Shown here one piece after another: positions 1 to 8,469 of a DNA stretch of 64,000 bases. The position numbers and the translations under genes are program-made. The stretch is from Aestuariibacter salexigens DSM 15300 (GTDB lineage: Bacteria > Pseudomonadota > Gammaproteobacteria > Enterobacterales > Alteromonadaceae). The stretch lies in the NCBI RefSeq assembly GCF_000429145.1, contig NZ_AUBH01000004.1, positions 124,001 to 188,000 on the forward strand, in the 5' to 3' direction. Each line of letters begins with the position of its first letter. Position 1 is the stretch's first letter. Under the pieces are notes generated by a model that was not told where the DNA came from, did no database searches, and saw nothing but the letters and a program-made list of their open reading frames with translations.

Positions 1-841
1 GCTGTAGCGACATCAAAGGAGAAATGATCTCATAGTTGCTAAACGGCCCCAATTCTTTGTTGGTGGCAACAACAGCGACGGCGGCAACAACGATTTGCAC
101 CGTAAACACGACCCGCTGACCCGCTTGTAACATTGAGATAAAAGCGAGCGGTAACAATAAGATACTTAAATATATGAACCACTTGTTTGGATATAGCAGT
201 TCGAATATCACGGCGGTAAAGAATGCAAAAACCGCCGCACTAAAGAGCAGAATGGGAACAAAATATTTGCTTGTTACGCTTTGGCGATGCAAAAATGCAG
301 AGAAGAAAGGAGCGAAAAGCAGTACACCTACCCCATCACCAATCCACCAGTTGGTAAACGCAAACGCGTAATCAACACCGCCCAAAAAGCCAAATAAGTA
401 CAGTCCGGAGACACCAAACAGGGCGCTGATAAAGGCACCGAGAATCGCGCAAATCAGCACAAACAATGTGAACTCGTGCAAACTGGAAAACGGGGTGTGA
501 CTGCCGGTCAATCGCTGTATCAGACGTGCCATTACAACGATAGCTATCACATCACCTACGCCGTTGAATGTGCCAGAAGCTAACGACGCGGCAATACTAC
601 CGAGTGAATCGGTAGAAAAGTAGGCCCATACATTGCCGAAAAATGCGCCCAGAAAAATGCCTGGCCATATGCCTGTTCCATATCTAAACGCGAGGGCGAG
701 CATCAAGCCTGATGGGATCCAGACTGGCGTGATGTTTCCGGGTGGGATAGCAAAAATCTGGCTCAGACGCGCACAGAGCACATATAAAATGGCTGTGCCC
801 AGAATAAGTAATACGGGATGTTCGCTGCTGCGAATCGGCAT
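1..841 (-). CDS. MASE1-domain integral membrane sensor, N-terminal part only
   Basis: The minus-strand reading frame opens at an ATG at 841 and runs off the window at base 1 with no stop, so about 280 residues are visible. It is almost entirely hydrophobic, with roughly eight membrane segments. An early TPVWIPSG motif after a first helix, and later FTNWWIGDGVGVLLF, match the MASE1 sensory domain. In known proteins MASE1 is followed by GGDEF, EAL, histidine kinase or PAS output domains; the output here lies outside the window. No good Shine-Dalgarno precedes the ATG, and an in-frame TTG lies a few codons upstream, so the exact start is open. The ligand cannot be stated. Confidence 0.8.
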   Translation of the reverse strand, partial: MPIRSSEHPVLLILGTAILYVLCARLSQIFAIPPGNITPVWIPSGLMLALAFRYGTGIWPGIFLGAFFGNVWAYFSTDSLGSIAASLASGTFNGVGDVIAIVVMARLIQRLTGSHTPFSSLHEFTLFVLICAILGAFISALFGVSGLYLFGFLGGVDYAFAFTNWWIGDGVGVLLFAPFFSAFLHRQSVTSKYFVPILLFSAAVFAFFTAVIFELLYPNKWFIYLSILLLPLAFISMLQAGQRVVFTVQIVVAAVAVVATNKELGPFSNYEIISPLMSLQ

Positions 842-964
842 GTCAGTTTGCTTGAGCCAACTCAACCATATACGCCTTGATTACTATGCTTAACAAAACG
901 TTACGCTAAATCCGTGCAAATGCAAGCAGGCGTGTCTAACGTAATGTCATTCGGGTTCGCAGCG

Positions 965-1216
965 CTATTGCGCTGCTTCTTCCTGTTTTACTCTGCCGAT
1001 CAACTGGTCTTTCAAATGCACACGACGTAACTTCTGTTGTTCAAGATAGTCATCAGAGCGCGGTTCGTCTCCGGATTCAATTCGATACACCTCATGGTCC
1101 AGCTCATTGTATTCATTCAGCATTTTGGAAAAATGTGCATCATTCATTTTTAAATGTCGTATGGTGTGGTGGTGATCTGGAAATTCGTTAAGGAAATTGT
1201 GTTTTTCTAATGACAT
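965..1216 (-). CDS. YdcH family (DUF465) small protein
   Basis: An 83-residue charged helical protein opening MSLEKHNFLNEFPDHHHTI, the typical beginning of the YdcH/DUF465 family, followed by heptad-like helices (HFSKMLNEYNELDHEV, then KLRRVHLKDQL). I chose the ATG at 1216 because AAAGGTGAG lies about 8 bases upstream; a GTG three codons earlier falls inside that ribosome-binding site. The family is common in Proteobacteria and its biochemical role is not established. It stands alone, oriented away from the M13 peptidase gene. Confidence 0.85.
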   Translation of the reverse strand: MSLEKHNFLNEFPDHHHTIRHLKMNDAHFSKMLNEYNELDHEVYRIESGDEPRSDDYLEQQKLRRVHLKDQLIGRVKQEEAAQ

Positions 1217-1534
1217 GCGACTCACCTTTTTTGTTACTGCTTAATTGACCTAAAGTATGCGCTCAACACACATAGGCATCTTTGATCTGTATCAGCTTAC
1301 GCACGCTCTCGGAGAGTGAATTAACGAATGTAATCCTATTACTGTTGAAGCACGTAATGACATTGCGCGCTCGACATTTTCTTATGTCATACCAAGTTGA
1401 CGTGAATCGTATGTTTATAATTTGTTGCAAAAAGGTCCTTTGTAATCAGCGGTAAAGCCCTGGCATATGGACTTTTTTGCATTATGATAGTGTGCTCAAA
1501 AAATAGATATTTATAAAGCGACAGTTGAGGAAGT
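1217..1534. other. Divergent intergenic region
   Basis: This 318-base stretch separates the divergent YdcH and M13 peptidase genes. Besides the YdcH ribosome-binding site, the candidate promoter at 1460-1488 and a GAGGA ribosome-binding site just before 1535, I see no convincing ORF, hairpin or repeat. Confidence 0.6.
1460..1488 (+). promoter_or_regulatory. Candidate sigma-70 promoter for the M13 peptidase gene
   Basis: CTGGCA (-35, 4 of 6 consensus bases), a 17-base spacer and TATGAT (-10, 5 of 6) lie about 45 bases before the start codon. Found by eye only. Confidence 0.45.
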
Positions 1535-3637
1535 ATGAAAAAGTCTATTCTAGCTGCATCTATAGCAGTAGCAGTGCTCGGCATGAGTGGCTGCAGTCAA
1601 CCTAACACGAATCAGGCCAGCCCGGCCCCACAAACCGAAAGTCAGACAGTAGCGAAACAAGCAGAACAAGCGACAGGTCAGGCTGAATTAGGAAGTTTTG
1701 GCGTAGAGCTTGATGCCCGTGACCTGAATGTAAAACCAGGCGATGACTTTTTCATGTATGCAGGTGGAACCTGGTACGAAAACTTTGAATTGCCTGCGGA
1801 TAAAACCCGCTACGGTGCATTCACTAAATTGGCTGACCGCAGCGAAGAACAGGTAAAAGCTATCATTGACGAGCTTGCTGCAACGCCCAATTTAAGCGGT
1901 GAAGGCAAGCTGGTGGCGGACTTTTACAATTCGTTTATGGACGTGGAACGCATAAATGAATTGGGTATAACACCTATCCAATCGACACTGGATAATATCG
2001 CACAAATAAGCAATGTTGATGACCTGACGGAAACATTCGGTAAAGCGTGGCTGGAAGATACTGGAAGCCCAATCTGGGGCGGAATGTGGTTTGACCGTCT
2101 CGATCCAGACCGCTATCAGCTCTCTGTTGGTGCAGGCGGACTGGGTATGCCTGATCGCTCCTACTATCTGGAAGAGGGTGAACGTTTTGAGAATTTCCGC
2201 GCTGAATACGTCAAGCACGTGGCGGAAATGCTGGCCTTTGCTGGTGTAGAAAATGCCGAACAAAAAGCACAAGGTATACTCGCTCTGGAAACCAAAATCG
2301 CCGAAGCACACTGGCCACGGGAAAAGCGTCGTGACCGCGACCTGACCCTGAATCAGATTGAGCGTGATGAGCTAAACGAAGCTTATCCAGGCTTCAACTG
2401 GGATCTATTCTTTGCCCAGACGGGCCTTAAAATTCCGCATCTTAATGTCTCTCAGCCAGAACCAGTGAAAGGCATGATCACGCTGATCAACGAGCAGCCA
2501 CTGGATGTGTGGAAAGACTATCTGATGTACCACACTATTAGTAACAATGCGCCGCTGTTATCTGATGATATCTACATGGCGAATTTTAATTTCTACGGCA
2601 AAACGCTGAACGGTCAGCAGGAACCTCGTCCGCGTTGGAAACGCGCGATTAGCCAGATGTCAGGAACTGAATCATTAGGCTTCGCTATCGGCAAAGTCTA
2701 TGTCGACCGTCACTTCCCTGAAAGCTCCAAACAGCAGATGGCCGAGCTGGTTGAAAACCTGCGTACAGCGCTGGGTGAACGTATTCAAAACCTGGACTGG
2801 ATGGGCGAAGAAACGAAAAAGAACGCCATGGCGAAGCTCAAGGCATTCCGTCCTAAAATTGGTTATCCGGACGAGTGGCAGTCATTTGACGGACTCGAAA
2901 TCAGCGCAACCGACCTGATGACCAACGTCAGAAATATTCGTCAGTTCTTCCAGAACCAGGAAGTGGAAAGGGAGCTACAAAAAACTGACAGAGAGCGTTG
3001 GGGCATGGTGCCGCAGCGAGTCAATGCATATTACAACAGCTCGTTTAATGAGATTGTGTTCCCTGCTGCGATTCTGCAACCGCCATTCTTTGATCCTAAT
3101 GCCGATCCAGCGGTCAACTATGGTGCCATTGGCGCTGTTATTGGCCACGAAATGGGACACGGCTTCGACGATCAAGGCAGTAAATCAGACGCCGAAGGCA
3201 TTCAGCGTAACTGGTGGACAGACGATGATCGCGCGGCCTTCGAAGAAAAAGCTGACATGCTCGCCGAACAATACAGCCAGTACGAGCCTATTGAAGGCAA
3301 CTTCGTAAACGGTCGCAACAGTTTGGGTGAGAACATCGGCGATGTCGGTGGACTGGCTATGGCCTATCATGCTTACAAATTGAGCCTCAATGGTGAGGAA
3401 GCACCTGTCATCGACGGTGTAACCGGCGACCAGCGATTCTTCCTGGCCTGGGCACAGGTATGGCGTGAAAAACGCACTGAACAGTCAATGCTGTCTCAGC
3501 TACGTGCGGGTACACACGCGCCAGGGCGTTATCGCGCACTCGCGCCGCGCAACCATGATGCCTGGTATGAGGCATTCGGTGTGCAGGAGGGTGATGCGCT
3601 GTATTTGCCGCCTGAGCAGCGCGTGCGTATCTGGTAA
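1535..3637 (+). CDS. M13 (neprilysin/PepO-like) zinc metallopeptidase, lipoprotein
   Basis: A 700-residue secreted endopeptidase. The N-terminus (MKKSILAAS... then LGMSGC) is a lipoprotein signal with a lipobox cysteine near residue 20, so it is probably membrane-anchored. Family M13 landmarks are all present: NAYYNSS and FPAAILQPPFF substrate-cleft motifs near residue 500, the zinc site HEMGH (His538, Glu539, His542), and ENIGDVGG near residue 600 supplying the third ligand. Length is normal for bacterial M13 enzymes, which cleave short peptides. The start has GAGGA upstream and the gene is monocistronic, ending in a strong terminator hairpin. Substrates are unknown. Confidence 0.93.
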   Translation: MKKSILAASIAVAVLGMSGCSQPNTNQASPAPQTESQTVAKQAEQATGQAELGSFGVELDARDLNVKPGDDFFMYAGGTWYENFELPADKTRYGAFTKLADRSEEQVKAIIDELAATPNLSGEGKLVADFYNSFMDVERINELGITPIQSTLDNIAQISNVDDLTETFGKAWLEDTGSPIWGGMWFDRLDPDRYQLSVGAGGLGMPDRSYYLEEGERFENFRAEYVKHVAEMLAFAGVENAEQKAQGILALETKIAEAHWPREKRRDRDLTLNQIERDELNEAYPGFNWDLFFAQTGLKIPHLNVSQPEPVKGMITLINEQPLDVWKDYLMYHTISNNAPLLSDDIYMANFNFYGKTLNGQQEPRPRWKRAISQMSGTESLGFAIGKVYVDRHFPESSKQQMAELVENLRTALGERIQNLDWMGEETKKNAMAKLKAFRPKIGYPDEWQSFDGLEISATDLMTNVRNIRQFFQNQEVERELQKTDRERWGMVPQRVNAYYNSSFNEIVFPAAILQPPFFDPNADPAVNYGAIGAVIGHEMGHGFDDQGSKSDAEGIQRNWWTDDDRAAFEEKADMLAEQYSQYEPIEGNFVNGRNSLGENIGDVGGLAMAYHAYKLSLNGEEAPVIDGVTGDQRFFLAWAQVWREKRTEQSMLSQLRAGTHAPGRYRALAPRNHDAWYEAFGVQEGDALYLPPEQRVRIW

Positions 3638-3652
3638 CACAGGTCGTTATTC

Positions 3653-3683
3653 GGCCGGAGCGCTCTGCTCCGGCCTTTCCTCT
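3653..3683 (+). terminator. Rho-independent terminator after the M13 peptidase gene
   Basis: A perfect 9-bp stem GGCCGGAGC/GCTCCGGCC with loop GCTCT is followed by a pyrimidine-rich tail (TTTCCTCTT), 16 bases after the stop codon. Confidence 0.75.
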
Positions 3684-3779
3684 TCAAAGCGGTATTTTTC
3701 TCTATTACATTGAAAACAATGACAAGTTAGTCAAAACACGTCTATGCTTGTTGAAAAAATAATCCACTGAGAGCACACC

Positions 3780-4316
3780 ATGTCCGACGACTCGCTACAA
3801 GGTATCGATGTTTCTTTGCTGAGCAAAGAACAGTTGATGGCCATTGTAGATGCTTTGGCCAGCCTGATAAGAACCAGAGCTACCGAGCAAGAGTCGCTTG
3901 AAATTATTGTTAACCTGGCATGTCAATTGACCTACTCAGCCGGTGCTGCGGTGGAGAAAGTCGTCGACGATCATTTGGTTTATGTCGGTGTCACCGATAA
4001 TACAAAACACAATGATGGCTTACATATTCCGCTCGAAGGCAGCCTGTCTGGGCGCTGTTTAAATGAAAAGCGCTTACTACGCTGTGATGACGCACAAACA
4101 GACGACCGTGTAGATAAAGAAGCGTGCGAAAAGGTCGGGCTTCGCTCCATGATGGTCGCACCGGTGACCTTCGACGGTGGTGATGCTGGCGTGTTAAAGG
4201 TGTTTTCCATGAAAGCCTGCGCCTATGATGATGTTGATGAGCAAATCCTGCGCGTTTTTACCACTATCGTCAGTCACACACTGGCCGAAGGCTGGCCAGC
4301 TGACGCCCCGCAGTAG
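3780..4316 (+). CDS. Stand-alone GAF domain protein
   Basis: A 178-residue soluble protein. A short helical N-terminus (about 1-35) leads into a single GAF fold: IVNLACQLTYSAGAAVEKV, then GSLSGRCLNEKRLLRCDDAQ, then GLRSMMVAPVTFDGGDAGVLKVFS near the C-terminus, which is the normal GAF strand-helix pattern. No output domain is attached, so it probably acts by protein contact or is an fRMsr-like or sensory module; the ligand is unknown. It is a single gene between two terminators. Confidence 0.8.
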   Translation: MSDDSLQGIDVSLLSKEQLMAIVDALASLIRTRATEQESLEIIVNLACQLTYSAGAAVEKVVDDHLVYVGVTDNTKHNDGLHIPLEGSLSGRCLNEKRLLRCDDAQTDDRVDKEACEKVGLRSMMVAPVTFDGGDAGVLKVFSMKACAYDDVDEQILRVFTTIVSHTLAEGWPADAPQ

Positions 4317-4328
4317 ACGCACTATTTA

Positions 4329-4358
4329 GGTATTTCTACAAATACCCAATACTTTTTT
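4329..4358 (+). terminator. Candidate terminator after the GAF gene
   Basis: A 7-bp AT-rich stem GGTATTT/AAATACC with loop CTAC is followed six bases later by TTTTTT, just past the GAF stop codon. The gap before the T-run makes it less certain. Confidence 0.45.
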
Positions 4359-4539
4359 AACCACTCCCCGTTTTCCATATAAGCCCATGATTTTCATAAT
4401 TTTAGTGTAAGCACTGTTGAAGATATGACTATTTTGATTAATTTTGCCATCCCAGATTTGATTAAATTTCATACTTAAGACTAATCGTCACGATGCCTGT
4501 TCTGAGTATTATCCGCGCCCCTATAGAACCGGAGGTCAT

Positions 4540-4950
4540 GTGCAATTTTCCAGGCAAAACAAGTACGGTGGATTTACTATCACTGTTGATGAGCCGTTCA
4601 TACATGCGCAGGTGCAAGGTGTATGTTCAAGTGGCTTATGGCACGAATTCAATGAATTGCTAGAGAAAGCAGCACTCTGCTTGCAGCATAAGCGCTGGGC
4701 TGGTCTGGCCGATCTTTCTGACTTACAAGCCTGGCCAAAGCATGTCGAAACGGCACTGCAGGAAACCTATAAAATATGTCTGAACAGTGGCTGTTATACC
4801 GCCGCGTTTTTGTTTGGCTGCGCCATTGTTCCGAATCAGTTGCGCAACGTTGAGCAGGCACTGGGTATCCAGGGAAAATTGAGTAATCATACATTCGATA
4901 ACAAACAAGCCGCGATGCGCTACCTTGGCGATCAGTGCCATATGTCTTAA
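4540..4950 (+). CDS. Small soluble protein of unknown function, possibly STAS-like
   Basis: A 136-residue protein beginning with GTG at 4540, with GGAGG at 4531-4535. The overlapping ATG at 4538 is in another frame and soon meets a stop. The pattern (N-terminal beta strands, a helix around WHEFNELLEKAAL, then RWAGLADLSDLQAWP and a C-terminal Rossmann-like half) resembles SpoIIAA/STAS-like proteins found widely in marine gammaproteobacteria. That is a fold impression only, and I do not recognise a named family. No membrane segment or signal peptide is visible. Confidence 0.65.
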   Translation: MQFSRQNKYGGFTITVDEPFIHAQVQGVCSSGLWHEFNELLEKAALCLQHKRWAGLADLSDLQAWPKHVETALQETYKICLNSGCYTAAFLFGCAIVPNQLRNVEQALGIQGKLSNHTFDNKQAAMRYLGDQCHMS

Positions 4951-5055
4951 CGTTTCGCCATCTGACGAGCAGCTTTAGCGTTTTAACGCAGAAATAATGA
5001 ACCAAATCTTCATTCGGTAGATACTGTTTATTATTACTTAACCGTTTATCTCCCT

Positions 5056-5586
5056 ATGCAACGACGCCTATTATCTTTGATTTTGCTGATATTGGTCAGT
5101 GCCTGTTCAAACAATAACTGGCGCACCGCCAGTCGTGAACCCGCCGGCATTGCACCGGATCCCAGCGAAGTGAACGAGGCGGTTATCGAAGTCTATGCCG
5201 CAGACGCCTTTAGATGGCGAGGATGGTTCGCGGTGCATACCTGGCTAGCAGTAAAACCTGTCGACGCAGACGAATATACCGTCTATGAAGTCGTCGGCTG
5301 GCGAGTCAATCAGGGATTGCCAGCGTTGCGCCAGTATCAGACATCAACACCTGACAGGTATTGGTATGGCGCTCGTCCAGAAAAGGTTCTGTCTATAACG
5401 GGTGACAAAGCTAAGCGTCTTATCCCTGATATACAGCAGGCAGTTGAAAAGTATCCCTGGGCAAATGAATACAAGGTGTTTCCGGGCCCGAACAGCAACA
5501 CCTTCCCAGCCTGGATAGGACTGCAGATACCGGAACTGGAACTGGATATGCCATTTAGCGCAATAGGCAGTGGGTACGCTGACTAA
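5056..5586 (+). CDS. DUF3750 domain lipoprotein
   Basis: A 176-residue protein with a lipoprotein signal (MQRRLLSLILLILVSAC; lipobox VSAC). The body contains VYAADAFRWRGWFAVHTWLAVKP, then YEVVGWR and the C-terminal FPGPNSNTFPAWIG, which I associate with the DUF3750 family. Conserved His, Asn and Ser residues hint at an enzyme, but no activity is established. Its last codons overlap, tail to tail by 4 bases, the convergent TPR gene, leaving no room for a separate terminator. Confidence 0.75.
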   Translation: MQRRLLSLILLILVSACSNNNWRTASREPAGIAPDPSEVNEAVIEVYAADAFRWRGWFAVHTWLAVKPVDADEYTVYEVVGWRVNQGLPALRQYQTSTPDRYWYGARPEKVLSITGDKAKRLIPDIQQAVEKYPWANEYKVFPGPNSNTFPAWIGLQIPELELDMPFSAIGSGYAD

Positions 5587-6830
5587 TTCAGTCCTCGCAT
5601 GGTGTTATATTTATCCTGTTCATTGCTGATATAAGTGATCCAGCGCTGCGCCAAGCTTTTACTTTCGGGAAAAGACGCTGCCCGTTCACAGGCAGTAATG
5701 GCTTTCTCGAATGCGTTCATATTAAATCGCGTCATGCCCATCAATAGCCACGCTTCGCCCTTATGCTTTTCATCCAGGCCTTTATCTAACGCCTTGTACA
5801 CGGCCTGCTCGGCTTCCTGCCACTGCGCCATATCATAGTGAATGTAGGCCTTGCGCACATATAACACGCCATCATCAGCCAGCTCGGCGGCTTTCGCCAG
5901 CGCCATCACTGACGGTTGTAATTCTGCAGCTAAACGCCATGCCTGAGACAACATTTCGTAATTTCTCTGCGTTTCCTCAATCACGCCTTGCTCAATGCTG
6001 TCTTCCAACAGCACAGCCGCTTTGTAGGGGACTTTCTCAGACAGGTACAGGCTGGCAAGATTAACCAGTTGAGAGCTGTCTGTAAGCTTGCCGTCCTCGT
6101 AAAGGGACTCCATCAGTACCGTCTGTTTATCCAGTCTGTCCAACTGTCCATAGATGGATGCCAGATACAATACATAGGTAGATTTAGGATAGTGTTTGAT
6201 CAGGATCTCAAGGGTATTGACCATATTCTCCATATCCTTGAGTTCAAAGTAGACGGCGTTCTGTAGCAGTAATATATTTTCTTTGGGCACCAAATTCGCC
6301 GACTCATAAACTGCGCGAGCTTGCAAACAGGCTTCGAGCGCCGCAGCCCAATCTTCAAGGCGGTAATTAGCCTGAGCGAGTAATGCATAGTCATCCGCTT
6401 TGGGTTGTTCAGATACGCTGATAAGGCGCTCGGCGTGATCTCTGGCCTGAGCGAAATTCTCCAGTACCAGATTAAGTTGCACGAGCGTGGTCAGTACTCG
6501 CAGATGCAGAAATACCGGGATCCCATCATCAAATTCCAACACTCTGGAAAAGTTCTCAAGCGCTGCCGCTTCCCCTTCAGTCTTATAAAAAATCGTGCCG
6601 CGCAAATACCATAGTTGTGCCTTTTCATATTTGGACAATCTGGGCATGTCCAGGGTTTCAGCCAGTTCCAACAACGCGTCTGCTTCACGGCCCTCATCGA
6701 CCATCAGGTTGATTTCCTCGACAGCTTTGAACACTTTAAGGCTCATGGCATAGGTCTTTTTCTCCTTGCCATGGGCACCGGTAGCCATCAGCCCCAGACA
6801 CAATAAAACCAGCAGCACGCGTTTAATCAT
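5583..6830 (-). CDS. Periplasmic TPR-repeat protein, last gene of the TonB operon
   Basis: A protein of about 415 residues with a signal peptide (MIKRVLLVLLCLGLMATGAHG) followed by tandem helical pairs of TPR type (ALLELAETLD, AAALENFSRVLEFD, AEQAVYKALDKGLDEKHKGEAWLLMG and others). I start it at the ATG at 6830, six bases after GAGG; a GTG at 6842 lies inside that site. It overlaps the tonB gene by 8 bases. In Shewanella, Vibrio and Alteromonas TonB2-type operons a TPR protein commonly closes the cluster and is thought to assist TonB in the periplasm. Confidence 0.85.
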   Translation of the reverse strand: MIKRVLLVLLCLGLMATGAHGKEKKTYAMSLKVFKAVEEINLMVDEGREADALLELAETLDMPRLSKYEKAQLWYLRGTIFYKTEGEAAALENFSRVLEFDDGIPVFLHLRVLTTLVQLNLVLENFAQARDHAERLISVSEQPKADDYALLAQANYRLEDWAAALEACLQARAVYESANLVPKENILLLQNAVYFELKDMENMVNTLEILIKHYPKSTYVLYLASIYGQLDRLDKQTVLMESLYEDGKLTDSSQLVNLASLYLSEKVPYKAAVLLEDSIEQGVIEETQRNYEMLSQAWRLAAELQPSVMALAKAAELADDGVLYVRKAYIHYDMAQWQEAEQAVYKALDKGLDEKHKGEAWLLMGMTRFNMNAFEKAITACERAASFPESKSLAQRWITYISNEQDKYNTMRGLN

Positions 6831-7497
6831 TGCTGTCCTCACGCTTTTGCAGGGTAAATTTGAATAAATTTCTCACATTCGGCACTTCTATTGCCTCACC
6901 GTCGATCACTCGTGGTTTATACTTAAACTTGCGGGCCGCTTCTACAGACGCCCTGACAAACACCTGAGGACACTCCCCGGGTACCGTTGTGACATCTTTT
7001 GTCGCGCCCGTTTCAGTAACCGTGTATTCAACCAGGCAGTTCCCTTCCGTCCCGGCCATCGACGCTTTTATCGGATAGGTTGGCGCGACTTTGACGATAG
7101 GCAGATATTCGCCATCGCCCTGACCGACACCAATGGCACCGACGTCTACGCTTATGCTGGTGTCAACGGTGGGCGCACTGACATTTAGCGTCGCGTCGCT
7201 CATGTTCTGTTCACTGGCTTGTGGGGTGGGCGGTGCAGGCGGTGCATCCTGGGTTTCAGGTCGAGTTGGTTTTCGCTGCTTACGTGCTGAGCTCTCCTCC
7301 CGCTCTACTCTGACAAAGTCCAGTAAATTAGCGCGACTGCTCTGGTCCAGCTCTTTGTGACTGGACTCAATTAATACGTACATAAACAGTGTCAGCCCTC
7401 CTGCAACGACCGCGCCGATGACAAACAACAGCACAAACCGAACACCATAAAAGCGGTCCGTCACTTGATTCAGTTCATCAACACTGACCTGACTCAT
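6823..7497 (-). CDS. tonB: TonB family energy transducer
   Basis: A 224-residue protein with one N-terminal membrane helix (about residues 16-42), a Pro-rich linker (ETQDAPPAPPTPQAS, about 75-90) and a C-terminal TonB domain (PTYPIKASMAGTEGNCLVEYTV through FKYKPRVIDGEAIEVPNVRN). It should transmit proton-motive energy from the ExbB/ExbD complex to outer-membrane receptors. The linker is short compared with E. coli TonB, as in TonB2-type proteins. Its start abuts the exbD stop, so translation is probably coupled. Confidence 0.92.
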   Translation of the reverse strand: MSQVSVDELNQVTDRFYGVRFVLLFVIGAVVAGGLTLFMYVLIESSHKELDQSSRANLLDFVRVEREESSARKQRKPTRPETQDAPPAPPTPQASEQNMSDATLNVSAPTVDTSISVDVGAIGVGQGDGEYLPIVKVAPTYPIKASMAGTEGNCLVEYTVTETGATKDVTTVPGECPQVFVRASVEAARKFKYKPRVIDGEAIEVPNVRNLFKFTLQKREDSND

Positions 7498-7904
7498 CAG
7501 CTTTTATCCGCTGCCAGTGCAATATCGTAGACACCCGCTTTACGAGAGGCATCCATGACTTTTACTAAGGTTTCGTTGCGCGACATTCGGTCAGCCTGAA
7601 TGACAACTATCCCTTTAGGATTTTCCGCATGTAAGCGTTCAATATTCGGCCGCAATGCCCGCAAATCCACCTCGCGACGGTTTATCCAAATTTTGTTGTT
7701 CTCATCGATAGCAATAAGAATATTAGCTTTCTCCTGCACCACTGCCGTCGACGCTTTGGGTGCGTCAACCTCGATACCTGCTAACTTGACAAAGGTGGCC
7801 GTGACAATGAAAAAGATCAGCATGATAAACACCACATCCAGCATCGGCGTGATATCCACGCTGGCTTCCTGATCCTGAGCCTGAGAGGTCATAAATCTGC
7901 GCAT
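7497..7904 (-). CDS. exbD: ExbD/TolR family biopolymer transport protein
   Basis: A 135-residue protein: a short cytoplasmic N-terminus with the family motif VDITPMLDVVFIMLIFFIVTA (essential membrane Asp in the helix at about 18-40), then a periplasmic domain ending DASRKAGVYDIALA. ExbD works with ExbB as the proton-driven motor that powers TonB. It overlaps the preceding exbB by one base (TAATG type) and the next gene by one base. Confidence 0.94.
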   Translation of the reverse strand: MRRFMTSQAQDQEASVDITPMLDVVFIMLIFFIVTATFVKLAGIEVDAPKASTAVVQEKANILIAIDENNKIWINRREVDLRALRPNIERLHAENPKGIVVIQADRMSRNETLVKVMDASRKAGVYDIALAADKS

Positions 7905-8464
7905 TACTTTTTCACCTTACGAATTCTGATATGGTTTTCATCCATTCTGAAAGCTTCCAGAATGGCCAACTTCATGTTGTCTGCTTTTTTGATCAGATAG
8001 TTACTGACCATGAGCCCTGATATCGCCACAACCATGCCTGCCATCGTGGATACCGTGGCTTTAGAGACACCACCTGCGGTTGTTCTGGCGCTGTTATTGC
8101 CAGTAATGGCGAGCGCATCAAAAATTTCCAGCATGCCCATCACCGTGCCGAGTAGCCCTAACAGGGGACACACTTTGACCATGGTGCGAATAAGACTTAG
8201 GTTGCGTTGCATATCCCTGCTAAGGCGACTGAGTAGCAGCTGCCTGAACTGTCCCGCGTACCAGCTACTGTGCTCACTGCGTCGCGCCCACAGATCGTAG
8301 GCGAAGCGCCGTTTGCGGGGTAATATGGCACCGAAAAACACCAGTCTTTCCAGAATCAGCGCCCACATAAAGGCGGCAATGATGATGATTAACATCAAAA
8401 TGTCACCGCCTAATTCAAGCATGTCGCCAAACCACGGGAACAGGTTGTCAAAAAACACTGGCAT
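7904..8464 (-). CDS. exbB: MotA/TolQ/ExbB proton-channel protein (small ExbB)
   Basis: A 186-residue protein with three membrane helices. The signature is RTMVKVCPLLGLLGTVMGMLEIFDAL followed by GGVSKATVSTMAGMVVAISGLM, the conserved TM2-TM3 pore region of ExbB/TolQ. It is the second of two ExbB-type genes in this operon, an arrangement usual for the TonB2-type clusters of Vibrio and Shewanella, where the small protein is ExbB proper. Confidence 0.92.
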   Translation of the reverse strand: MPVFFDNLFPWFGDMLELGGDILMLIIIIAAFMWALILERLVFFGAILPRKRRFAYDLWARRSEHSSWYAGQFRQLLLSRLSRDMQRNLSLIRTMVKVCPLLGLLGTVMGMLEIFDALAITGNNSARTTAGGVSKATVSTMAGMVVAISGLMVSNYLIKKADNMKLAILEAFRMDENHIRIRKVKK

Positions 8465-8469
8465 GCTGG

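Noticed and set aside
1892-2311. 139-codon minus-strand frame inside the M13 peptidase gene
   Set aside because: Antisense to a clear full-length enzyme with normal motifs; the translated product has no recognisable features.
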